Assembly: GCA_013423325.1 (NCBI GenBank)
Contig: BLJB01000073.1
Coordinates: forward strand, 186,001 to 250,000
DNA: 64,000 bases
From: Usnea hakonensis
Taxonomy: Eukaryota > Ascomycota > Lecanoromycetes > Lecanorales > Parmeliaceae
Reading direction: 5' to 3'
Shown: positions 45,732 through 57,451 of the stretch, piece by piece
Layout: every line of letters begins with the position of its first letter
How positions within the stretch are numbered: the first letter of the stretch is position 1
The notes under the pieces: generated by a model
Told to the model about the DNA's origin: nothing
What the model saw: the letters and a program-made list of their open reading frames with translations, nothing else
Databases searched by the model: none
Translations under genes and position numbers: made by a program

Positions 45732-46314
45732 AGGGGGCCTCGGGGGTGGGGGGGGGGTGGGCCGGAGGCAGGAGGAAGCAGGTGGGTGGGCTCGTTGTTT
45801 GTTCCTTTTTTTTGTATCTGATAAAAGGCATACTCTAGAACTAGAAATCTCGTTTTATAGACCACCAGTGGGGTTTTTACTACGTACTACATACGTACCA
45901 TCTTCTCTCACCTTTGTACAACTTCTCTTACTTTTATGTGGTTTGTCACATATCGATTCGTTAGGTATTAGGTACGAGTACGTAGTCCTGCCGGCTTTGA
46001 TAGCCGTTTTTTGCAAATTTAGGGTTTTTGCCGGGAAATAAAACGGGCAAATAGTTAGACTGATAGTGATAGAGTCATGCATGGGGTGGTGGGGGAATGA
46101 TGTCAGTTGATGGAAATTCATTCGTTAAAAAAAATTATATTTATCATGTAGGATATAAATTTGTGGTCCTTTGTTTGTGTATATATGGACAATCCTCCAT
46201 CCCTTCTCGCGCTCTCCATTTTGTTTTCCTACTCCGTTTTCACCCAGAGTGCACGACCGACGGGCGACCCCTCCTTTTTGCTTTCCCCATCCCTTGTGAG
46301 CCATCCGCGATAGC
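45732..46314. other. Intergenic, 583 bp
   Basis: MCR1 3' flank (GC-rich, then AT-rich) and promoter of the MFS gene. No gene. Confidence 0.55.
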
Positions 46315-48239
46315 ATGCAATCCTTCTTCCAGTACCGCCGATTCGCAAAACATGTGGCGAGGCAATATGAACGAGACAAGGCCAAAGCAGAAGCGTTAGC
46401 CAACCCCGACAGTTTGGGACTGACGTCCTCCTCCTCGTCGCATGCGGTCGACACACCCGAAGCCATTGACGCGAGAAACCATGTCGATACGCGGGATCCG
46501 GAGAAAGGCGAGCAGTTCACCGCTCAACACCTTGGCGCTGGCGATCATGCCGGGATGTACGGCTCGGAGAAAGAGGAGGAGGCGGGCGAAGGTTATGCAC
46601 CCGTGCAAGCTGAGCCTGGTGGTGAGGTCACATCACATGATGCACAAGCACCAGAAGAGATGAGCAGGACATTGACGGCTGCGACGAGGAAAAGTACGGG
46701 CACTGCGATGGGCACAACACTGACTGGGATTGATGTACGGGATCGGAGCACAAAAGAGGGCGGGAACGGTAAGGTCTTCGTTGTTGGATATGAGGGCGAG
46801 AATGACCCTTTGGATCCGCACAATTGGAGTCTTTCCACCAGGTTTGCTGCGACGTGAGTACCCTGCAGGAGCCTCTGTTGGCGTTGAGGCTTACAGATCC
46901 CAGACTTAACATCGCCTTCATTGGCTGGATCGTCGGTTTCGCTTCCAGCGTTGACTCTGCTGCTCTCATGCAAGCAACAGCCGACTTTGGAGTCGGCGAG
47001 GTTACCGAGTCTCTTGCAACGGGCATCTTCTTGATCGGCTTCGGTGTCGGGGCCTTATTTGCAGGTCCAGTCTCGGAAACAATTGGTCGCAACCCAGTCT
47101 ATATCGCCACGCTCTTGCTCTACATGATCTTCATCATGGCGTCCGCGCTTGCTCCAAACATCGGCGCACAACTCGCTTTCCGCTTTATAGCTGGATGTTT
47201 CGCTGCCACCCCATTGGTTTGCGCTGGCGGTTCGATATCAGATCTTTGGAATCCAATGGAGCGTGTATATGCTTTCCCCATGTTCGCAAACGCTGCTTTT
47301 GTGGGACCAGTCTTTGGACCTATTGTTGGCGGCTTCGTCGGAGAGTCTTCGCTTGTCTCATGGCGCTGGTGCGAGTGGATCACTCTGATCATCTCTGGAC
47401 TGGTGCTTTCTCTCGTCATCTTCTTTCAGCCCGAGACATATGCTCCGATTCTTTTGAAGTGGAAAGCCACGCATCTTCGGCAGATTACTGGAGATGACCG
47501 GTATAAAGCAGAGATCGAGATTCGAGAGGTTTCTTTCCTTCCACGACTAGGCACTGCGCTTTACCGTCCATTTGTTCTGACTTTCAGCGAGCCCATCATT
47601 ATCCTCATTGCTCTCTACCTAACCGTCATCTATATCATCCTTTTCACATTTCTCAATGGCTATACTTTTGTCTTCACAGAGACGCATGGGTTCTCGGAGG
47701 GGATGACTGGTCTTGCTTTCATAGGTATAGCAATTGGACTTTGCCTTTCGTCTCTCCTTGTACCCATCGTATACAAATGGGCCAATGAAGAGCTTGCCCG
47801 TGTCAAAGAGCAAGGCGGAAGCCGACTTCCACCGGAATTTAGGCTATGGTTTGCCATGCTTGGAGCCCCCGCCATCCCAATCAGCATGTTTTGGATGGGG
47901 TGGACGGATTATTCATGGATTTCCTACTGGTCGCCACTTGGAGCCAGTGTCCTCTTCGGGTACGGCATTCTTTGCGTCTTCATTAGCAGCTATCAATATA
48001 TTATTGATAGCTACGAGTCATACGCCGCCAGTGCGCTTGCCAGTGTGACGTTGATTCGATATGTGGCCGCTGGGGGAATGGTTGAAGTGGCTATTCCTTT
48101 CTACAGGAATCTCGGGGTGCATTGGACTTTGACCATTCTGGGTGCTCTGAGTGCTTTGCTTGTGCCTGTTCCATATATTTTCTATCGTTTAGGCTCCAAG
48201 ATTCGAGGCAGAAGTAAGTACGCCATGGTCAAGGGATGA
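46315..48239 (+). CDS. MFS transporter, DHA1 type (polyamine/drug exporter-like)
   Basis: Plasma-membrane proton antiporter family. Two exons (46315-46853, 46904-48239) give 624 residues. A long cytosolic N-terminus (1-165), rich in Ser, Glu and Ala, ends in the DHA1 entry motif ENDPLDPHNWSLSTR. About twelve membrane helices follow: GIFLIGFGVGALFAGPVSET and GRNP match the conserved loop 2-3, PMFANAAFVGPVFGPIVGGF is the antiporter motif C in helix 5, and a long central loop (KWKATHLRQITGDDRYKAEI) separates the halves. Best guess is a Tpo-like polyamine or fungicide exporter; the substrate cannot be read from the sequence. It is not embedded in a biosynthetic cluster. Confidence 0.88.
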
Positions 48240-48432
48240 GGATCGAAAGACTACCTCCACATTAGCAATGAGGTTTTGTTGGATTGGGTACGTACATACA
48301 GGAGGATAAAGGAGCTTTTTGTGCACAATTTCAGATTGGTGGCTCTACCAGCTTTCTTGTGGGTGAACATCGTGGCAACAGAACCTAAGTGGGTCATATA
48401 TTGGGTTAGAATTCCACCTTTTAAGCCGCCTG

Positions 48433-49272
48433 CTACTTTGCAATATGTGTTTCGACAGTGGTCCCTTTGATCTGTAGCTTCGGGGAAGACTGATTTTCGG
48501 TAGCACCTTTCTTAACAGCTTTGGTCGCCTTTTCAGGCTCCCCTGTAGCCTTCTTGCGTCTTTGAAGAGTAGTGTTCGTCACTTCAATGTTGGTATCCGT
48601 TCGCTCCACATGGTTGCTGGCGTCTCTCTGAACAGCCCTAGCATGATCTGGTTTATCTTCTTCCCCTGGTTCCAGCATCTTCCTCTCCAGACTAACAGTC
48701 AGCTTCGGCCTGTCCTCAACGCCGATATTGCCATCTTCATCTTCCCATCTAATCTCCCATCCATCATCGGCCTCGACAGCGACTGCTCCCTCTGCCCCTT
48801 CTAACGTGAGCCCTCCAGCACCTCCCTCTTCGCCGGCATCCCAGCCCCAGGATCCAACGGTATGTACTCTGCTCTGAGTTCGGTTCCCATGTTTGACTTC
48901 CCGTGTGTTAATATCGACGTAGATCCAATTTAGCATGGGAGGATCTCTGCTGATGGTCGATACCAGACCCAAAGGTAAGGGTCGGGGTCTTTCGGGATCA
49001 GGGTACTCGATGTAGAAACCTTGGAATGGATGGCTGGTATCTGGGAGTGATTGTCGAGGCACGATGTAGAGCTTCTCTCGTCTGAGAACGATGAGTCCAC
49101 CATCTATCTCCTTGGCGGTCTGACTATTGGTCTCGCAGAAGCACTCGAGATTGAACTTTCTCATCTGTTCCTTCTCGGTCTCAGGGTCTTTTTCTTTCCG
49201 CCCTTCAGAGACCGCCTCAGCCACGCCAATGGTGGTGGGAATGCCAGCGATGGCCAGGAGGCCGAGGACCAT
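48433..49272 (-). CDS. Conserved fungal protein of unknown function
   Basis: Intronless, 279 residues. The N-terminus MVLGLLAIAGIPTTIGVAEA is hydrophobic enough for a weak membrane anchor or signal, followed at once by charged residues (EGRKEKDPETEKEQ). The central part (40-125) has a compact, hydrophobic pattern with CFCET, LIVLRREKLYIVP, PFQGFYIEYPDPERP and MLNWIYVDINTREVKHGN, like a small beta-rich domain, then GSWGWD. The last 120 residues are charged and low in complexity. I do not recognise a named family. Tail-to-tail with the MFS gene, 193 bp apart. Confidence 0.65.
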   Translation of the reverse strand: MVLGLLAIAGIPTTIGVAEAVSEGRKEKDPETEKEQMRKFNLECFCETNSQTAKEIDGGLIVLRREKLYIVPRQSLPDTSHPFQGFYIEYPDPERPRPLPLGLVSTISRDPPMLNWIYVDINTREVKHGNRTQSRVHTVGSWGWDAGEEGGAGGLTLEGAEGAVAVEADDGWEIRWEDEDGNIGVEDRPKLTVSLERKMLEPGEEDKPDHARAVQRDASNHVERTDTNIEVTNTTLQRRKKATGEPEKATKAVKKGATENQSSPKLQIKGTTVETHIAK

Positions 49273-49723
49273 GTCACCACTTCAGGTGACGGGGAAAAAG
49301 TAAGGGGGATGTCGAAGGATGGCCTTGAAGGTCAAAGCCGAGGAGACGTCAGCATCAGCATCGGGTCGGGCCAGCAACCGCGCTGCTACTACTGCTCCCA
49401 GGTGTTTGGATTCAGCCAGATGTCCCATGCAGGGGGATCGTGCAAGGATCAGGGGTGTAGATAATAAGATCTGGATATGTGTCTCGAATGTTGGCAAAGT
49501 CAAAGAGATGGGGTACGTAGTGTGAAGCCATGTGCTGTTTAATGAATATTGTCCGAGAGCAACCCTTGCACCTTGCACCGCACGTTTGGATCTGTGGGGG
49601 AAACCCTAAGATCGGCAGACCCCTGATCTTCATGAGTAAAGTACTTCAACTTCATAAAAGCATATGAAATTATGAATATAGCTTCTCTCACCACCTCAAA
49701 TTTCTGGTGGTCAACCTATCAGC
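49273..49723. promoter_or_regulatory. Divergent promoter region, unknown gene / methyltransferase
   Basis: 451 bp between start codons pointing apart. No factor site that I can defend. Confidence 0.45.
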
Positions 49724-50886
49724 ATGGCGTCTGCAAATGTTGTCTCCGATACGAATCCTTCGGTAGAGTTAGACGATGAAGACGACGGCGGCCAACTGCA
49801 CGGTAAGCCATCTCTCCCCCATACCAAACCCAAACCCAACAAACAAAGACTGACACTAAACCAAAGTCCCATCCTCCAGTCTTCGATCTCCCCCAACTCC
49901 ACACCAAACCCTCCGCCCACTCCCTCCTCTCCACCCTCTCCCTCCTGACCCTCCCCCCTCCCTCCTACTCCTACACCCCTCACCCCAACCCCCCTAACCC
50001 ACCCCCCATCAACGAAACCGGCATACCCTCCTACCTAACCCGCATCATATCCAGCCCCCTATCCTGGATCACAGACAAAGAACCCATCTGGGAAGCCGCC
50101 AGCAAGCGCCTCGCCGAGCGCGCAGGCCGCACCGCCATCCCCTCCCAATCCCGCCTCTTCACCATCCCAACCTCCATCCACGGCACGAACCCTCCCCAAA
50201 CAATCGACATCGCCCTCCACGAACCCTCCCTCACAGACGACAACCTCGGCCACAAAACCTGGCTCGCGGCTTTCCTCCTCGCCAAACGTCTCCCGGGCCT
50301 CCTCCCCCGCGTCTTCCCCGCCATCAGCCCATCCTCATCCCCACCGCACATCATCGAACTCGGCGCCGGCACAGGCCTCGTCGGCATCGCAGCAGCCTCC
50401 CTCTTCAAAACAAATACCCACCTCACAGACCTGCCCGCCATCCTGCCAAACCTCCTCGCCAACATCGCTACAAACAAGGCCCTCACGTCCAAAAGTCGCG
50501 TTACGGCCGGCCAGCTCGATTGGTCCGCATATTCCCACCCCTTCTCCCCCTCTACACCAACCCAAACCCAATCGCAAACAGAACCCCAAACCTACGACAT
50601 CATCCTCGCCGCCGACACCCTCTACGCCCCCGCCCATCCCGCTTGGCTCGCAGCCACTATGCGCCAACTGCTTAAATACGATGAAGCGAAACGATCGAGG
50701 ATCGTGTTGGAAATGCCGTTTAGAGATGAGAAGGCGACTGAGCATGGGGTTTTGAGGGAGAGGTTGGGGGAGGCGGGGTTTGTGGTGTTGGAGGAGGGGG
50801 TGGAGGGGGGGGTTGATGAGTGGGTTGGTAAGGGAGGGGGGAGGGTGGAGGTGCGTTGTTGGTGGAGTGTGTGGCGGTGGGGATGA
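49724..50886 (+). CDS. Family-16 methyltransferase (EFM2/Rrg1-like)
   Basis: SAM-dependent seven-beta-strand methyltransferase of the Methyltransf_16 group, which mostly modifies lysines of translation factors. Two exons (49724-49802, 49880-50886) give 361 residues. A short acidic N-terminus is followed by a Pro/Ser-rich part. The core has DDNLGHKTWLAAFLLAKRL, motif I IIELGAGTGLVGIAAASLF, an acidic TDLP loop, and the motif YDIILAADTLYAP, equivalent to the DxxY signature of this family. The last residues (VEVRCWWSVWRWG) close the sheet. Closest to Efm2 (eEF2 lysine) or fission yeast Rrg1; a choice between them needs alignment. Tail-to-tail with MDM12, 146 bp apart. Confidence 0.84.
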
Positions 50887-51032
50887 GGGGGGGGGTGGTT
50901 GGTTATTGAGGAGGGTGGGATGTGGAATCATGGTTAGATGGCGTGCGTGTGCGAATGCAAAATTGATGTCTCGCCTCATCTCATCTCTGAACCACCATAT
51001 GAAAACCCTTTCTCCCCTCCCCCCTCCCCCCT

Positions 51033-52343
51033 TCAAACCAAAAACGTCCAAAAACTCGGCCACACAAACTCCTCCTCGAAAATCCTCCTCACCTGCTCCA
51101 GCACGAACCGCTCCACCTTGCCCACGTTCTTGAGCACCTGCTTCCCGCCCTCCTGCCGCCCAATCTCGCTCTCCACCCGAATCTCCCTCAACAACCCACC
51201 CCCCTCCTCCCCCTCCCCACCCCCACCCTCACCCTCACCAAGAATCACCCTCGCATCCTCCCCGCCCAAAAAGCAGAATTGGATTTTACTCTTCTTCTTC
51301 TCCCCCGCTGCTGCGTCATCCCGATGCCGCAAGTACGCCAACAGCGCCACGCCGTCGAAAGTTAGGCCCGTGATCTGGAGCTTTAGGGGGATCCCGACGA
51401 AGGAGGGCATGGGGTAGTCGAGGAGTATTTCGGCGGTTAGGGAGAGGGAGAGGGAGCCGCTGTAGGAGATGTGGAGGGTTGTTTGGAGGTCTTGAGATCG
51501 GTCGTCGTCGGGGGGGGGGGCGGTGCTGGGGGGGCTTTGGGGCTTGGGGGGTGGGTTTTGGTGAGTTCGATGGCTGGGATGGGGTATGTTGGGGTCTTCA
51601 CTTCCTCCTCCTCCTCCTCCTGTCATCCTCTGCCTGATCGCTGCGTCCGCATGATGGGTAGATGAATATCGCTGCGCTCCGTTGCTGTGGTGCTGTTCTC
51701 GCCGCGAGGGTGAGGGCGGACGCGGCTGCTCGCCCCACGGGGACAACAGCAACGGCGTCTGCGTCCCGGACAAGCCGGCGCTGAGCGGCAGGTGGAAATA
51801 GCTGGTGAAATTCGACGTCCCGCCGGGGATGGGGACGCCGGGCGTCGTGATGGTCGTGTTGGAGCGCGAGAGTAAGGGCCGGCTTCCGAGTTGGTCTGGT
51901 GGTTGGGGGGGGGATGAGGGACCAGTGGAGCGGAGGTGTAGGTTTGGGTGATGGCGCGTGGATGTTTGGGAAGGTTGAGTGGGAGGAGTGAAGGGGTTGA
52001 GGTGGTGGGATGGTTGGGTTGGTGGGGCTTCGATTGCTCCGCCTACGGCGGGTTCCTCATCCTCGTTCTCGTCTGATCCCTCGGATGAGGATCCTTCTCT
52101 CTCTTCGCCTTGTCCGTCCTCTTTTTCACTCTCGTAGAATTCGGGCAGGGGATCGGAAATATCCTTCAGCTCCACGACGGGACATTCGTGCCCGAAATCG
52201 AACGAGTGCACATGTACGGAACGGATGAAGCGTGGGAGAGTGACTTGCTGGAATTTTTGGTGGATGAAGTCGCGGATGGAGTCGGCGAGGGCGAGGCCCG
52301 ATGGTCCGGTTGTTAAAGTGGGCCAATCGATGGTGATGGACAT
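51033..52343 (-). CDS. MDM12: ERMES subunit Mdm12 (SMP domain)
   Basis: Soluble bridge of the ER-mitochondria encounter structure; its SMP domain carries phospholipids between Mmm1 and Mdm34. The intronless frame has 436 residues starting MSITIDWPTLTTGPSGLALA, the standard Mdm12 start; the frame is open 52 codons upstream, but that part is UTR-like. SMP parts are residues 1-80 (HSFDFGHECPVVELKDISDP) and about 280-436 (LQTTLHISYSGSLSLSLTAE, PMPSFVGIPLKLQITGLTFD, VERFVLEQVRRIFEEEFVWP). Between them is a 200-residue Ser/Pro/His-rich insertion, with several PPPP and a Gly run, as is common in Pezizomycotina. No missing conserved segment. Confidence 0.95.
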   Translation of the reverse strand: MSITIDWPTLTTGPSGLALADSIRDFIHQKFQQVTLPRFIRSVHVHSFDFGHECPVVELKDISDPLPEFYESEKEDGQGEEREGSSSEGSDENEDEEPAVGGAIEAPPTQPSHHLNPFTPPTQPSQTSTRHHPNLHLRSTGPSSPPQPPDQLGSRPLLSRSNTTITTPGVPIPGGTSNFTSYFHLPLSAGLSGTQTPLLLSPWGEQPRPPSPSRREQHHSNGAQRYSSTHHADAAIRQRMTGGGGGGSEDPNIPHPSHRTHQNPPPKPQSPPSTAPPPDDDRSQDLQTTLHISYSGSLSLSLTAEILLDYPMPSFVGIPLKLQITGLTFDGVALLAYLRHRDDAAAGEKKKSKIQFCFLGGEDARVILGEGEGGGGEGEEGGGLLREIRVESEIGRQEGGKQVLKNVGKVERFVLEQVRRIFEEEFVWPSFWTFLV

Positions 52344-53815
52344 TACATGGCTTGCTGTTAGTGGGAGACAATTGGAGTGTGATGAAATTTGGAGAGAAGA
52401 GACGGAGAGAGAGAGAGAGAGAGAGAGGTGGATAACCCGGATATACTTATCTCCGATGATGGCTTGATCCGTCGCATTGCAGTCTCTTGGCGCATACAAC
52501 GTACGCTGTAGCAGCTACGTATATGTATATTATTATTAATCGCATTGGCCCCCCTCTTTACAAATACCTTTTCGTAAGGAACAATCTCTCACATGTAGAG
52601 TACTCTATCACGTTTCATCGATCTACGCCATAGATCAATGTACGTGTACGAGTAGCACTCATCAGTCTCCTCAATTTTATGTCTCCACCTTCCTATTTCC
52701 TAGCTCGTATCAGCATCGATATCCAGTGAAAAAGAACTGATCAAATCCTTCTCCGGCGGAAAGGACCCTTTTCCGAATCGGAACCGGGGCTGGGCTTGCA
52801 GCATGAGCTCTCGCACTTTCTTGCTCCTTTGCGGCCATGATCGGCCCCGCCAGCATGCAGGAAGGAGGGGGATCCTCATTGACGGTGCAGCAGCGCAGCT
52901 TACAGGCTGCTTTACCGGGTTTGCAGTCGGCAGGGCCCCGGAGAATGTAAGGCCCCGCATGGTAAATCGTCCGGGGTACACGCTACACTTGTAGAAGAAA
53001 GTGACGTGGTGGATTTGGAATCAACTTCTCTACTTTTCTTTTTCTTTGGTTTTCTTTCGTCTTGTCTTTCTTCTTTTCTTTCCTTTCCATTGTCATCCAT
53101 TCTTTCTTTTCTATTTCTCTTCCGAAATGTTCGACTCTCAGGTCGCAATCTTGTGTCAGGCACCTTCATTCTGCCCGATCGGAGCAGATCATATCTGCTC
53201 CGACTGCTCGAAAATGCATTGGGGGCTTCGGAAGAAGCCTTTTCTCGTTATCACAAGGGTTCCACATTACCTGCAGCGAGCCGAGCCAGCCTGGGAGATC
53301 TCAATCTCAATCTCATGATTACTTTTTGTCTCAGATTGCCGCCCATGCATGCATTGCTGTGTTTGGTAGTAACTTCCATTGCGTAATTGCTTGCTTTGTT
53401 TGCATCGGCCGCCTGCGTCATGCTCAATGACCTTTAGGATTGCCTCTGGAAATCTCGTGGCGCGGCCAAATCATTGCGAATTTCGAGACACCTTGATCAA
53501 GCTCAAAAGACTGATCGCGACGAAAGAATGTGTGTGTAAACGCTTAGATGTATTCATGAGGTACATTTTTGAGGGCCTGCAGACCAAACAATTAAACTGC
53601 AGATGCAAACGAGGAAATTGCGAATGCGAAGGATCGTCTAAAATTTTGCCATAAAACGTGCAAAAGCACGAGACCACCCACGGGGTATATTCGATGTGAT
53701 GAATGTAGTCAAGCGCTGGCCACCCAAGAAGCTGCCCTTCACCCGGTAAGGCATGCTCCATCAAAGAATGCTTTGCGCTAAACATGCTGCTTGTATGCTC
53801 CTGCTCAACCGATGC
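52344..53815. other. Intergenic, no gene recognised
   Basis: 1.5 kb. A (GA)n run sits at 52402-52428 just upstream of MDM12 and a long pyrimidine-rich tract at 53030-53125. Small frames at 53000-53430 overlap in all plus frames and follow the pyrimidine bias. Nothing else seen. Confidence 0.5.
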
Positions 53816-54142
53816 TCACCGGATCGGTGTCGTGCCCTGCCGTGATGACAAGTTTGGATGAGGGCCCATGACTAAAGAGAACAAGAGATTAGCCACTGCT
53901 GGTGGCGTAAGAGCTTCAGAAACTTGAGGAGCTCTTGAGGTTGAGTCCTGGTGTCCGTCAGCACGTCGTCGATAGCCTTGATTGTCTATGCACCAACATT
54001 TACCGCAGCGAGCGCATTTTTCCTTGTGAGAAACCGTCTTCTCCGTCGTTCCAGAGCAACCCCCACCTCTATGTCCGGCGCAAGGTGCCACGTCCGTCTT
54101 TGAGTGTCCACAAGAATATTTGTGAACAAGGAGGCGGCACAT
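53816..54142 (-). CDS. Small Cys-rich protein, unknown function
   Basis: Single exon of 108 residues starting MCRLLVHKYSCGHSKTDVAP. Eight cysteines lie in the first 51 residues (2, 11, 21, 29, 43, 46, 49, 51), several next to histidines (CGH, CAGH), ending in CARCGKCWC. The spacing suggests zinc binding rather than secreted disulfides, as there is no signal peptide. The C-terminal half is Ser/Pro-rich and featureless. Short proteins opening with a CGH-type motif are common in filamentous ascomycetes and lack a known role. Translation could also start 11 codons upstream (54175), and a further exon is possible. It stands alone in a gene-poor stretch. Confidence 0.55.
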   Translation of the reverse strand: MCRLLVHKYSCGHSKTDVAPCAGHRGGGCSGTTEKTVSHKEKCARCGKCWCIDNQGYRRRADGHQDSTSRAPQVSEALTPPAVANLLFSLVMGPHPNLSSRQGTTPIR

Positions 54143-57100
54143 GTTGACTGGTCCGGAGGTGGAAGAGGTACGCATGGTTGGATTCAAGTAGTCTTGAGTG
54201 AAGACAACTATGAGCCTCTGAAGTCGAGAATACTGGATCAAGTATAATCAAGAAGCTGCAGCGAGCGTTAGTTTCCCGTAGAAATAGAGATTGCCTCACG
54301 CCAAGGACTCACTCGGCCTGTTGCTTGTGGGCTGGATAGGCGGACTGGTGAAGGAGGCAGACGTCGACTTGAGACCGGGGGCTCTGCGGGGTTATATAGA
54401 TATAGATATAGATATAGAATTGAAAGACTGGTGAAAATTTTGGAAGCCGCGACGAGGTGAAGGAGCTTCTGCGGAGCTATGAGATGACGAAGGACAATAG
54501 TTCAAGAATGCAGCGGGCCGAAATATACTGAAAGCATGGGAAAGTAGCTTGCGGTAGACGACAGAGAGGTTTGAGGGAGCATTAGCCAGCCGAAGGTTTC
54601 AGTAGGACGCTATGTTTATTGAAATTGAGGAGGTGAAGAAGACGAGATAAAGGATAGTCAGAGGCGCGGGTATGGCACGTGGAGTTTTGTTTTACTTTTC
54701 TTTCCTTTTTCCCTCGACTTATATCTGAGCGGACTCATCATAAAGAGCCAAGGCGAAGAGAAGAGGAGACGCATTTGAGCATAAGTACGGAAGTGACCTG
54801 TTGGAAAGTAGCTGGTTTGCAGGGGTGATCTGGCCAACTGCGGTTGAGGTCCCTGCGTCGTTCCGTTTTGCCGCGTCGATATCAAAGCTTTATCGAAGCT
54901 GCGTGTAGGCCTAGCTCGCTGCGGACTGCGGAGCCCTTGGATGCTCGTATCGGGCAAGGCAGCTTGCTTTAGGTTATGTTCTAGCTGCGGGAAGTCGATG
55001 GGTTTGATTGGAGGTGGATGTACATGGGATATCCAATCTGATCGCCGGTCCGACTCGGTTCATTTCGCATCTCTTGCGTGGAGCGTTGCGGGCATGGGGA
55101 ATTGTCTTAGATGGAGAGGCAGCGTGGTCGATAGAGTTATGTAGGGCATACATACATGAGTTTGTTTATTAGGTAGTGATGAGATGAGAGAGGGGGAGTA
55201 TGACGTTGATCAGGTTCAAGTTGTTTTGATCTCTGATTAATTTGTCCATGAAAGATAATCATGAGAGGGTTAAAAGAATCAAGACAATCTTGGTCCAAGC
55301 TGCTTGTTTAATTTCTACCTCTACCTTACGGTAGTTTCCTAGTCTCTTGGAGGGTAATGTATCTAAGGTACTTTAGCTGTATTATGTCATAAGGTACGAG
55401 TACTTTTAGTCATAGCGTTTCTCCGTCAACTCCGAGAGTCCGACTTCGCTATCCCGTCTGTAACCTGTAACCATAGAATAATAGAGTAAAGTAAGGTAGC
55501 TAAGCAAGTAAAGTACCTTGGAGTAACGAGAGGTACCTGACTGAGCTCACTCGTATCTCAACTAGCTGTGTAAAGTAAGCAGCATTTGGCAAATCCTTAA
55601 TCAAAACATAAAGTACGTTGATGTAAAGTACTTGATTTAAAGTACCTCGGGTTGTTTGACAATACAAGGGCAGGCCAGGCAGGGTAATATTAACCTAGCT
55701 CGCCCCTTTTTTCCCTTTTTCCCTTTAGTACTTTTTTGGTACTTGATCTTTTTCCTTTTTCCTTTTTCCTCCTTCCTTTTTCCTTTTGTCGAAACGGCAA
55801 CTCTTTCTCAACTTCCTGTCTCATTCTGATTTCTGATTTCTGATTTCTGATTTCAACGGGCACTTGTGTTGATGTGCCTAACAATGAAGGAAGCCTTAAA
55901 ATACGGGTCTTTCGGGTTTGCGGGTTCTCGCATGACAAAAGCTAGAAAAACGAGATTGTAAAAATGATGAGTGATGCCCGTCATGGCGCATATTCTTATT
56001 CTTTTCATTCTTAATTCTTTCGTCGAATTTTCCTGAAAAGAATCCAAAAGTGACCTTGCTAAGGTAAACTCTTCCCTTAGTAACCTTACCTGCTTCATCC
56101 TCGTCTTTGATTTGGCTTTGGAAATGCGTGGAGCTATCAGCGTACGCAGAGCCTCCTGACCAATTGCAGGGAATTCGGATAGAATTTCATGCCCGAAAGG
56201 CTCACGAGTCGGATCCCTTTGACTTCTCCCTTCTCCACAATCCCCCTTTTTCTTACGGATATGCATCGTACTCATTACCTTACTCCCTACATGTATCTTG
56301 TATCTTGTATCCTGTATCCTGTCTCTTCTTGCACTTTGTCACAACGAGCTGGCCCATAGTCGATCGACTAACCCTGCACAATGTCTCTCCCTCTCTTTCT
56401 GACTTTGAGCATCGCCTGATCCTGACCTTCTGACCTCTTGCCTTCTGTGGTCCGATCGAAGATGGCCCGTGGTAGCTATCATCAATATCCGAAGCCGTCT
56501 CGCTTCTTATTGGTCTCGGGAGCTGCCGTTGGGCTTTAAAGTTGATCCCATTCAATGTCCTCTGATCGAGGCAGAAGGCAAAGGTGTAATTTCATGTGCT
56601 AAAAGATGAAGAGAAAGGTCAAAGGTGGACGTGCATCGAAGCACACCGTCATCGTCCTTGGTTTCCAGACAGATCATTTATCTTGGACAAATGATGGATT
56701 ATAAATGTTGTAAATAGTTGAAAAAACAAAAAAACAAAAAAACAAATAGCCGATTTGGCCGGCCTAAATTTAAACCACTAACAACAATTGAAACAGAAGC
56801 CACAAGGAACGAATCCTGCCGCCTCAATATTAATGATTTTTAACATTCTGCGCGAAACATCTACAGCCCCAATTGTGACTAGCAATACATCCTTCAATGT
56901 ATCTCCGGCCAGATCAAAAGCACGTATGACTCCCATTATGACCAGGCATGAGGCAGATGGTAGATTGATTCATGCACAAGTCCTCTGCTACGGCCGAAAC
57001 GTAACCATCATCGAATCCTGCAAACTTTTAGACGGCATCAGCCATGTCTCTTCCTTCCGAAATACTCGCCGAATAAAGCAACTCCTCAGACTTCATCTCG

Positions 57101-57451
57101 CTTCTACCTGCCAAGGCCTACATTACGTCCTCGCCTGCACAGGGCCCCACCGAATCCAATAAACCTCTCATCCATGCACACGTTGGACTTGAAGCAATGC
57201 AGCCGAAGACAAGATCAAAGACGTCAGCACTAAACCAACATCTTCTAGCACTAGCACGGCCCCGAGCTATGCCTGCAGCAACCAATATGGAAAGGAGGGC
57301 TTCCGGCCGTTGGCGGACTTGAAAGAGGGGAAATCGCAGGCTGATATGGGCAAGAGTAAGAAAAGAGGGATCCTGGAAAGGCATCGGGCTTAGTAAGGCC
57401 CTCAGTCAGAACGTCGGCATTAGGTTTAGGGAATGATGGCTGCCGTTTCGT
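54143..57451. other. Gene-poor stretch, 3.3 kb
   Basis: No convincing gene. A GATATA run occurs at 54395-54418. The part 55300-55660 is crowded with AAAGTAC and AAGGTAC words. CCTTTTT runs lie at 55707-55790, and TGATTTC is repeated four times at about 55826-55854. A plus-strand frame at 56788-57162 (124 codons) is the best candidate here, but has no recognisable features. Confidence 0.55.

Noticed and set aside
42216..48239. Secondary-metabolite cluster (glycosyltransferase, reductase, MFS side by side)
   Set aside because: There is no backbone enzyme; the reductase is the housekeeping Mcr1 and the glycosyltransferase is Golgi GT34.
50335..51063. 242-codon minus-strand frame opposite the methyltransferase gene
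   Set aside because: Antisense shadow of a C-rich coding region; the plus strand carries the SAM-binding motifs.
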